In this document: positions 43,686 through 50,871 of the stretch, in pieces | Position numbering within the stretch: the stretch's first letter is position 1 | Layout: every line of letters starts with the position of its first letter | From: CCY15215 sp039194995 | GTDB taxonomy: Bacteria; Cyanobacteriota; Cyanobacteriia; Cyanobacteriales; Spirulinaceae | Assembly (NCBI GenBank): GCA_039194995.1 | Contig: JBCCVR010000010.1 | Coordinates: 1-64,000 of the forward strand | Direction: 5' to 3' | DNA: 64,000 nt | The notes under the pieces: generated by a model | What the model was told of the DNA's origin: nothing | What the model saw: the letters and a program-made list of their open reading frames with translations, nothing else | Databases searched by the model: none | Program-made: the position numbers and the translations under genes

Positions 43686-45350
43686 ATGACTGCGGACAAA
43701 ACCAAACAATTTGATGTCATTATTATCGGCTCTGGCTTAGCCGGAACCCTCTTAGCAACAGTTCTCGCCCGACATAATGTTAAAGTTGCCGTCATCGATA
43801 AAAACGTCCATCCTCGGTTTGCGATCGGCGAAGCCATGACTCCCGATACGGATCTGATGATGACCATTCTCAGCCATCAATATTCCGTCCCTGAAATCGA
43901 TCATCTCAGTTCCTTTGAGAAAATTTGCGAACATATTTCTCCTTCTGCTTGCGGGTTAAAGCGATCCTTTAACTTTATGTATCATCGAAAAGGAGAGCAA
44001 CAAATCTTAGCAGAGACGAATAAAACAGGCGTTGAGCCGAGCAGTCATTTATTTCGACAAAACATCGATCTTTATATGCTCAAGGTAGCGAGAAAATATG
44101 GTGTTGAAGTTTTTGAAAATACGACCATCTCAGATTTAGAGATCGACTCGGAAGGCGTTCGAGTCGATCTGAAAGGTGGAGAAGTCTTTACTGCTAACTA
44201 CATCGTTGATGCTAGCGGTTACAATTCTCTCTTGAGCCGTAAATTAAATTTACGAGAAACGCCCACTCGTTTTAAGACCCAATCCCGGAGCATTTTTACT
44301 CATATGACGGGAGTAAAACATTACGACGATTGCCTTGCGAATGGGAAAGAGGGAGATGGATTGCTCTGGCATGAAGGAACGCTTCATCATATCTTTGATG
44401 GGGGTTGGATGTGGGTTATTCCCTTTAACAATCACGAAAAATCGGATAATCCTATTTGTAGTGTTGGCGTAAATTTTGATACTCGTAAATTTCCGAAAAC
44501 TGAGGCATCTGCCGCAGACGAGTTCAAAGACTTTCTCGCGAAACATCCCGGTATTGCCGTTCAATTCGAGAATGCCAATCCGGTTCGTAACTGGATTTCA
44601 ACGGGTCGCTTACAATATTCTTCTCATTCTTGTACGGGAGAGCGGTATTATCTTCTTCCTCATGCAACGGGATTTATCGATCCGCTCTACTCATTCGGTT
44701 TGGTGAATAGCTGCACCATTATTATTCCTTTAGCAGCAAGGCTCATGAAATCCTTATCAACTCAGGATTATTCTGTCGAACCTTTTCTAGAGTTGGAACA
44801 ATTGCAGCAAAAACTGCTCGATTATAATGACGATCTCGTGAACTGTTCCTATATCTCTTTTGCCAGTTTCGATCTTTGGGATGCTTGGCGACGCATCTGG
44901 ATCCTCGGCAGTTTCATGCGGCAAACCAAAGCAGGAGTGAGCAAGAAACTGAAAATTGCGGCTGGTAAAGCTGAAGAATTAGCTCAATTCAAAGATAATG
45001 ACGATCTGGATAGTCTCACTCCAAGTTATGAGGGTTTGGGGGATGATTTCTTCCAAAAGGCAACCTATACTGTCGAACAAGTGGAAGCAGGATTGCTTTC
45101 TCCTGATGAAGCAGCAAAGCGTTTACTCTCTCTCATCAATTCAATTGATTTTCTACCCGAGAATTTCTATCAATTGGGAGATGTTTCCCGGAAACACATC
45201 GACATCGCGTCAGATTTTGCTCGCTCAGAACATTCTCGTTTTATGTCTTGGGTCAAAACCTCGTCAAAACCAGAAGTGAAAAAGTATTTTGACTATAGCG
45301 TGGAGGACTTATTAGCCGCGATCGAGCATACGGCTGCCATGAGCGCATAA
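43686..45350 (+). CDS. FAD-dependent halogenase-like tailoring enzyme
   Basis: Flavoprotein of 554 residues related to tryptophan/phenol halogenases. The FAD loop is GSGLAGTLLAT. The IGEAMTPD block, the GWMWVIPF segment (halogenase WxWxIP) and the late FAD block HATGFIDPLYSFG are visible. A Lys in GLKRSFNF sits where halogenases have the Lys that carries the chloramine-like intermediate, by eye alignment. The C-terminal 150 residues are an extra domain. GGAGAAA precedes the ATG by 7 bases, and the gene follows the NRPS by 44 bases, so it is in the same operon. Halogenation of the phenol ring is plausible; a plain hydroxylase is the alternative. No flavin reductase gene is nearby. Confidence 0.8.
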   Translation: MTADKTKQFDVIIIGSGLAGTLLATVLARHNVKVAVIDKNVHPRFAIGEAMTPDTDLMMTILSHQYSVPEIDHLSSFEKICEHISPSACGLKRSFNFMYHRKGEQQILAETNKTGVEPSSHLFRQNIDLYMLKVARKYGVEVFENTTISDLEIDSEGVRVDLKGGEVFTANYIVDASGYNSLLSRKLNLRETPTRFKTQSRSIFTHMTGVKHYDDCLANGKEGDGLLWHEGTLHHIFDGGWMWVIPFNNHEKSDNPICSVGVNFDTRKFPKTEASAADEFKDFLAKHPGIAVQFENANPVRNWISTGRLQYSSHSCTGERYYLLPHATGFIDPLYSFGLVNSCTIIIPLAARLMKSLSTQDYSVEPFLELEQLQQKLLDYNDDLVNCSYISFASFDLWDAWRRIWILGSFMRQTKAGVSKKLKIAAGKAEELAQFKDNDDLDSLTPSYEGLGDDFFQKATYTVEQVEAGLLSPDEAAKRLLSLINSIDFLPENFYQLGDVSRKHIDIASDFARSEHSRFMSWVKTSSKPEVKKYFDYSVEDLLAAIEHTAAMSA

Positions 45351-45412
45351 TATAGCACTGGGGAATAGGGAGTAAGGAATAGCAAGTTATATCAAATCCG
45401 GATAATTGCTCG
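45351..45412. repeat. Dispersed repeat, copy B
   Basis: TATAGC, GGGAATAG and TATCAAATCCGGA blocks match 24774-24825. It begins at the halogenase stop, marking the right edge of the cluster. Confidence 0.5.
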
Positions 45413-45488
45413 CACTTAGGCTTGCCCATCAAAATCCTTCTCCCTCTACTTCCTCAAATATATTAGAGCTACTGAATTTTAGAGAAAA

Positions 45489-46178
45489 ATGAAATATGGA
45501 TTTCTCTTTTTCACTTTGAGTATTGTTCTCAGTCTCGGTATTGGACAATTTCCCGATCTACAATGGCTGTTAATTTGGTTGAGTTTGGATTTTCTTTGGG
45601 TCGGGGGTGCCTATCTGAGATTGGGCGCTCAAATGTTGGGAAAGCGATCGCGCGGTCAAATTGCGATCGCACCCCTCATTTTTTTAATGCCCTATTTCTT
45701 ATTAACTTGGCTTGTTTGGCGAATGCAAACCGTTTTAAGTCGAGAAGATGCCTGTACGGAAATTATTCCAGGAGTCTGGCTGGGTCGTAGACTATCAGCA
45801 ACAGAACTCCCCAATCATATCAATGTAATCGTCGATTTAACGGCTGAATTTTCAGAACCCGAAGAAATTAGAGCAGGAAGAGATTATATTTGCGTTCCTA
45901 TTTTAGATGGTTTTATTCCTCGCGATCGCATTTTTGACAAGCTCATTCACAATCTTTCATCGCAGACAGGTAATATCTACATTCATTGCGCCCTCGGTCA
46001 CGGACGTTCTGCAATGGTTATGGCCGCATTGCTACAAGCTAAAGGTCAAGTTACAACAGTCGAAGAAGCAGAAGACTTTATCTCGAAACTTCGACCCCAT
46101 ATTCGGTTAAATTATCCTCAAAAACAACTATTAAAACGATTTTTTCTCTCTTCAAGCTCATGCGCTCGTATTGAATGA
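45489..46178 (+). CDS. Membrane-anchored dual-specificity phosphatase-like protein
   Basis: Protein of 229 residues with two or three N-terminal membrane helices (about 2-75) and a C-terminal protein-tyrosine-phosphatase fold. The signature CX5R is in HCALGHGRSAMVMAALL; a general-acid Asp may be in VPILDGFIP. It resembles the PTEN/PTPMT-type dual-specificity phosphatases found in bacteria. It lies between the biosynthetic cluster and the injection-system genes and shows no tie to either. Substrate could be phosphoprotein or phospholipid. Confidence 0.8.
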   Translation: MKYGFLFFTLSIVLSLGIGQFPDLQWLLIWLSLDFLWVGGAYLRLGAQMLGKRSRGQIAIAPLIFLMPYFLLTWLVWRMQTVLSREDACTEIIPGVWLGRRLSATELPNHINVIVDLTAEFSEPEEIRAGRDYICVPILDGFIPRDRIFDKLIHNLSSQTGNIYIHCALGHGRSAMVMAALLQAKGQVTTVEEAEDFISKLRPHIRLNYPQKQLLKRFFLSSSSCARIE

Positions 46179-46190
46179 TAATTCCTATAC

Positions 46191-47459
46191 TCAATCTTCT
46201 TCTAAAATTAAATTTGGTCCCGAATAGCCTTGGGAATTAGAAATTAAAGGACTTTCTGCACCATCAATTTGTACGCGAATTAAATAATTACCGGGATCGA
46301 GATTGCGGAGGCGAAAATGGAGTTCTCGGGTGTCTCGATCGCGTCGCTGCGATCGCAAAATCGTACTCGTCCCATCTTCAGTCCGATTGAGCAACAAAAA
46401 GACCCGTTGTTCCAAACTGACTAAAATATTAACATTAACAATCGCGGTTAAAAACTCTTCTTCCCCATCCTCAGATTCCTCTCGTTCTATTCTGGGTTCT
46501 CCTTCAACTTGAGGACAGAGAATAATCGGAAACGTATTGGAGATTCCCCGAGACGTTTTGGGGGGCAATATTTTGTTAGTATCTGGGTCTATTTTTTCAG
46601 GGACGATGGTACTATCGGCAACAATTTGCAAACTTTGTACTCCCGATCGCAACTGTTCGGTATCGGGAGAGAGTTGCAGGTGAATTTCTGTATCTTCCAC
46701 GAGATCGGGCGTGAGAGAAATATTGCCAATTTGGACGGAGATGCGATCGCCGCGAAACTCTCGACCCTGAATCTTAATCTTACTATTGACAAAAATCGTC
46801 GGATTGTTTTTGTCAAAAGATTCGACCGTTTCAACGATAGGACGAGAAACGGCAATTCCAAATTGAGGAGTCCGCACGGGTAACGCCGCTTTACCTGCTC
46901 TCTCTCCTTGAATTAAAATCGCCGTCGCTTGATAGGCAAAAGATAAAGAATAGGGAATTTGAAAAAAGATCGACCAGATGCGCGAGAGTTCTTCCGCCGT
47001 CATCATTGCCGGGATAAACTTCACTAATTGTACTTGGTCGGCGAGGGTCGAATTGCGTAAAAAAGACCAACTGGATCCCGCTAAAGTGGAGCGGATCGCG
47101 TCCGGCGTAATGATGGGACGATCCACTAAAGCGCGTACCGTACTCCCTAACAATCTTTGGGGTTCTAGTTCTAATTCATTACCATAAAATGTGAGTAAAT
47201 AGTGCAAATCTAGCCCCGCCTGTCCGTGTTTAATCAGATCTCCTTTAGGACGGCGCGTTCTGAGATCGGCATTGCGCCATGCCGGGTTGGGGGTTGCTTG
47301 ATAGAGATAAATATTAATTCCTGCCTTGGGAGGACTGCCACCCGCGCGATCGGGTCTTGCCGTCGTTACCGTTGCACCGGGTAAATCTTCGCGAATTTCC
47401 TCGAGTAAAATTTTTTGTAGGACAGCGGTAACGGTTGCAATAGCGAGATGATTGCTCAT
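46191..47459 (-). CDS. CIS tail-terminator (cap) protein, DUF4255 (Pvc16-like)
   Basis: Protein of 422 residues whose N-terminal 180 residues are a DUF4255 (Pvc16/Afp16) domain: AIATVTAVLQKILLEEI, INIYLYQATPNPAWRNADLRTRR and LHYLLTFYGNELELEPQRLLG. This protein caps the sheath and tube at the distal end in contractile injection systems. The C-terminal part has two Ig-like modules (VSRPIVETVESFDKNNPTIF onward) that may decorate the particle. It is divergent from the sheath gene across 120 bases. Confidence 0.88.
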   Translation of the reverse strand: MSNHLAIATVTAVLQKILLEEIREDLPGATVTTARPDRAGGSPPKAGINIYLYQATPNPAWRNADLRTRRPKGDLIKHGQAGLDLHYLLTFYGNELELEPQRLLGSTVRALVDRPIITPDAIRSTLAGSSWSFLRNSTLADQVQLVKFIPAMMTAEELSRIWSIFFQIPYSLSFAYQATAILIQGERAGKAALPVRTPQFGIAVSRPIVETVESFDKNNPTIFVNSKIKIQGREFRGDRISVQIGNISLTPDLVEDTEIHLQLSPDTEQLRSGVQSLQIVADSTIVPEKIDPDTNKILPPKTSRGISNTFPIILCPQVEGEPRIEREESEDGEEEFLTAIVNVNILVSLEQRVFLLLNRTEDGTSTILRSQRRDRDTRELHFRLRNLDPGNYLIRVQIDGAESPLISNSQGYSGPNLILEED

Positions 47460-47579
47460 GGGGTTGGACGGTTGAAAATAGCGGAAAGTAACAAAAAATT
47501 AAGTGAATTGCGCGGGCAACTTTTCGAGAGCTTGGGATATGATATAGCCTAGTAAGCAACTCAAACAGACATTGCTATT

Positions 47580-49328
47580 ATGGCTCGTTTAGATTATTCC
47601 GCTCCCGGGGTTTATGTCGAGGAAATGAACCGAGGCAGTCGCCCCATTGAAGGAGTGAATATGAGCGTCGCGGGTTTTGTCGGTTTTACCGAAGACGTGC
47701 GCGGCGATGCTCGACTCTTTGAACCTAAACTAATTACAGATTGGAATCAATATGTGGAATCCTTCGGAAAGATTGGTTCCGATGGATTTACGGATTTTGG
47801 TGCCTATCTCCCTTTTGCCGTGCGGGGATGGTTCGAAAATGGCGGCGGACGGTGTTGGGTGGTGAGTATCGGCACTCAGTTACCCACCTCGGATAAACCC
47901 AAACCAGAGGCGATCCCTACCCAAGTGGTGACGGCGGGACGGCGTGCTTGTTTGGAGTTTAAATTTAAGACCGCTTCTGATTCATCCAAAAACGGAGCTT
48001 TGGCGAAAACGGGTAAGGGGACAGTAGCACCAACCCCTTCAAGCGAGATCTCGCGCGATCGCATTCAAGTCGTTGTCGAACCAGATACGCCCGATCCAAC
48101 TAAAGGTGATGATGAAGACGGGCCCTTCGACACGGGAGAATATTTTCAGGTCACTCTCAAACAGAGAGGGGAAACGGTTGAGGGACCCTACCGCCATCTG
48201 TCGATGGATGAAAACACCCAAGAAGGGACGTATGTGGAAACTGCGTTGAAAGAATCGGAATTTATCGAGGCGATCGATATTTCCGGACGAGAAGGAAATG
48301 CTAGAGGTTCGGCATTATCCCGACGACCTGCCAATGGTTCTTGCGAAGTGGTTCCGCCTTTGGAAGTCTATCCCACTAAAAAACTTTTCCCCAAGATGTA
48401 TGGGGATCAAAGGAGACGGACGGGAGTACAAGGACTCTTTGAAATTGATGAAATTTCCACCGTTGCCTGTCCGGATCTGATGCTGGCTTATCAAAGCGGA
48501 ATGCTGAACCTCGAGCAGGTTCACGGCATTATGGAGGTCATGATTACCAACTGCGAACAGTCTACCTATCGCATGGTAGTTCTCGATCCTCCTCCTGTAA
48601 AAGCCAACGATCCCGACGGATTGCCTGTTTCCCCAGAACAAAGCAAGCCGGAAGATATCTCCTACTGGTTGCGCGATTGGGGTCGCCGTTCCATGTTTGC
48701 CGCCATCTACTACCCTTGGATTAAAGTGCCGAATCCTAGAGCCAATGGTGCGGGAATTTTTGTGCCGCCCTGCGGTCACATGATGGGAGTGTGGTGCAAT
48801 ACCGATGAAACTCGCGGCGTTCACAAAGCTCCTGCTAACGTTACTCCTCGAGGAGTCGTCAGTCTGGCTTACGATACCAACTTCCGGGAACAAGAATTAT
48901 TGAACCCGATGGGAATCAATTGCCTGCGCAAATTCCCCGATCGCGGCATTCGCATTTGGGGCGCGAGAACCCTCGTAGAAAAAGATATGACAGAATGGCG
49001 TTATATCAGCGTGCGCCGTCTGATGAGTTATATCGAGCGATCGATTCAAGACGGTACCCAATGGGCGGTTTTTGAACCCAATGATGAAGATTTGTGGGCG
49101 AGAGTCACCCGCACGGTGAGCAATTTTCTCGAACGCATTTGGCGAGATGGGGCATTATTTGGATCTTCTCCCGAACAAGCCTTTTATGTTAAATGTAATG
49201 AGGAATTAAATCCCCCCGAAACGATGATTTTGGGTCGCTTATACGTCGAGGTTGGCGTTTGTCCGGTGCGTCCGGCGGAATTTATTATTTTCCGCATTAG
49301 TCAATGGTCCCCCAATGAGGATCGCTAG
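47580..49328 (+). CDS. Contractile tail sheath protein
   Basis: Sheath subunit of 582 residues. The N-terminal linker block LDYSAPGVYVEEMNRG and the C-terminal sheath core (INCLRKFPDRGIRIWGARTL, SYIERSIQDGTQWAVFEPN, CNEELNPPETMILGRLYVEVG) are those of phage T4 gp18/Pvc2-4 proteins. An inserted, less conserved middle (about 120-240) is rich in charged residues and likely faces outward. It is the first gene of a long plus-strand run. Only one sheath gene is seen, while some CIS have two or three. Confidence 0.95.
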   Translation: MARLDYSAPGVYVEEMNRGSRPIEGVNMSVAGFVGFTEDVRGDARLFEPKLITDWNQYVESFGKIGSDGFTDFGAYLPFAVRGWFENGGGRCWVVSIGTQLPTSDKPKPEAIPTQVVTAGRRACLEFKFKTASDSSKNGALAKTGKGTVAPTPSSEISRDRIQVVVEPDTPDPTKGDDEDGPFDTGEYFQVTLKQRGETVEGPYRHLSMDENTQEGTYVETALKESEFIEAIDISGREGNARGSALSRRPANGSCEVVPPLEVYPTKKLFPKMYGDQRRRTGVQGLFEIDEISTVACPDLMLAYQSGMLNLEQVHGIMEVMITNCEQSTYRMVVLDPPPVKANDPDGLPVSPEQSKPEDISYWLRDWGRRSMFAAIYYPWIKVPNPRANGAGIFVPPCGHMMGVWCNTDETRGVHKAPANVTPRGVVSLAYDTNFREQELLNPMGINCLRKFPDRGIRIWGARTLVEKDMTEWRYISVRRLMSYIERSIQDGTQWAVFEPNDEDLWARVTRTVSNFLERIWRDGALFGSSPEQAFYVKCNEELNPPETMILGRLYVEVGVCPVRPAEFIIFRISQWSPNEDR

Positions 49329-49366
49329 GTTAGTTTGGTTCAATTATTTTCCAAAGGAGTATAACG

Positions 49367-49831
49367 ATGGCTGAGGCTGAATTACTGACAGGTTGTCGCT
49401 TTTATTTTGAAGCGGACGGGGTTTCTGAGAAGCAAATTCTCGAAGTTTCCGGGTTATCGGTAGAGTCTCCCCCGGCTGGAGATGGGGGCGTTTTTGGCTC
49501 TGGGAAAGGCGGCGCAAAAACCCGTCAAGCAACCCCAACTAGCGAAAAGTTTACCCACGTTTCTGTTAAATTAGTGGCAACGACGGATAAAGACTTGTAC
49601 GAATGGTACAAAAATTGTAATACCAATGATGCGGGTGCTTCCAATTGGGCATCCAATCGGAAAGCGGCATCAGTGAGTGCTTACGATCAAGCCGGTTCGA
49701 TGAAAGCGCGCTGGGAAATCGTCCAAGCATACCCTTGCAAGTACGAAGGTCCCACGTTTACGGCGGGTGATTCGAATATGGCGAATGAATCCCTCGAGTT
49801 AGTTCACGAAGGCATCAAACGAGTTCAATAG
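49367..49831 (+). CDS. Tail tube protein (gp19/Pvc1-like) 1
   Basis: Protein of 154 residues of the T4 gp19-like tube family: LTGCRFYFEADGVSEKQILEVSGLSVES at the start, DKDLYEWYKNC in the middle and YDQAGSMKARWEIVQAYPCKYEGP near the end. It forms the inner tube inside the sheath, and it lies 38 bases after the sheath gene with AAAGGAG before the ATG. It is most likely the major tube subunit because of its position and conserved lengths. Confidence 0.9.
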   Translation: MAEAELLTGCRFYFEADGVSEKQILEVSGLSVESPPAGDGGVFGSGKGGAKTRQATPTSEKFTHVSVKLVATTDKDLYEWYKNCNTNDAGASNWASNRKAASVSAYDQAGSMKARWEIVQAYPCKYEGPTFTAGDSNMANESLELVHEGIKRVQ

Positions 49832-49943
49832 TCTCATTTGAATCGACCGAAAATCGTGCTTTTTTTCTGCTTCATTCTTATTTTTACCTACTTTGTTTCG
49901 CGCTTCTGGAATTGTTTGTTCTTGTTTGTTCTTGTTAAAAAAT

Positions 49944-50019
49944 GTAGGTTGGGTTGAGACAACAAAACTCAACACCGTTAATTATTGTTGAGATTTTGCG
50001 ATCGCAAAACCCAACCTAC
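49944..50019. repeat. MITE-like palindrome between tube genes
   Basis: GTAGGTTGGGTT at 49944-49955 and AACCCAACCTAC at 50008-50019 are perfect 12-bp inverted ends of a 76-bp element with a HIP1 octamer inside. It has no coding capacity and separates tube genes 1 and 2. Confidence 0.75.
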
Positions 50020-50050
50020 TTGCTATAGTTCGGATTCGCAAAAATAAATA

Positions 50051-50530
50051 ATGTCTAATTTTACAGAAATCCTCATAGCCAGTCGCTTTTATCTAGAGTT
50101 AAAGCTGGATAATGGTGACGATACCGTTGATGCAACCTTTTTGGAATGTCAGGGATTCGAGCGCACTCAAGAAGTAATTAAGTACGCAGAAGTCACCCCA
50201 AAAAAATGGGGAAAATCTAAAAAGGGGCGCAATATTCATACTAAAGTCCCCGGTGTTGCCGATGCAGGAAATATAATCTTAAAGCGAGGGATGACCAATT
50301 CAACGACCTTGTGGAAATGGTTTGATGCCGTAGAACAAGGAAATTGGGCAAAACAAATGCGAGACGGATCTTTAGCGATTTACGATCAATCCGGAGAAGA
50401 AAAAGCTCGATTTGAGTTCCAAGGCGCTTGGCCGAGTCGCTATAAAGTGAGTGATGTCAGCGCCAGCAGCAGCGATATTGAAATCGAGGAGCTAGAATTA
50501 GCGGTGGAAACATTTAAGCGGATAAAATAG
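50051..50530 (+). CDS. Tail tube protein (gp19/Pvc-like) 2
   Basis: Protein of 159 residues of the same gp19 family (ASRFYLELKLDNGDDT, ATFLECQGFERTQEVIKYAEV, ILKRGMTNSTTLWKWFDAV, IYDQSGEEKARFEFQGAWPSRY). It is distinct in sequence from tube 1 and 3. In injection systems one paralog forms the main tube and others the proximal rings near the baseplate; which role this has is not clear. It is separated from tube 1 by an inverted-repeat element and is followed after 8 bases by a small gene. Confidence 0.88.
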   Translation: MSNFTEILIASRFYLELKLDNGDDTVDATFLECQGFERTQEVIKYAEVTPKKWGKSKKGRNIHTKVPGVADAGNIILKRGMTNSTTLWKWFDAVEQGNWAKQMRDGSLAIYDQSGEEKARFEFQGAWPSRYKVSDVSASSSDIEIEELELAVETFKRIK

Positions 50531-50538
50531 GGTAATTT

Positions 50539-50829
50539 ATGCAGCTTGAATTTGAGTTTACGTTACCGACGGGCTATCTCGATCGCGAGGGCATTTTACA
50601 TCGTAAAGGAGTCATGCGGCGATCGCGGGCCTTAGATGAAATCGAACCCCTCAAAGATCCCAAAGTCCAAGACAATCCCGCTTATTCAACCATCGTTATT
50701 TTAGCGCGAACGATCACCCAATTGGGCGCATTAGAGGAAATTACCCCAGAAATCATTGAAGCCCTGTTTGCAGACGATCTTAACTATTTACATCAGTTTT
50801 ATCGCCAGATTAACGGCTTAGAGGATTAA
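50539..50829 (+). CDS. Small phage-tail-assembly-like protein
   Basis: Protein of 96 residues (FTLPTGYLDREGILHRKG, IVILARTITQLG, DLNYLHQFYRQINGLED). It resembles the short tail-assembly proteins found next to tube genes in phages and injection systems. Such proteins act as assembly chaperones near the tube or tape measure. I base this on pattern and position; the role is not proven. Confidence 0.6.
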   Translation: MQLEFEFTLPTGYLDREGILHRKGVMRRSRALDEIEPLKDPKVQDNPAYSTIVILARTITQLGALEEITPEIIEALFADDLNYLHQFYRQINGLED

Positions 50830-50871
50830 TGCTTTCCTTGCTCATTTTAGAATAGTTTCTCAGATATTATT

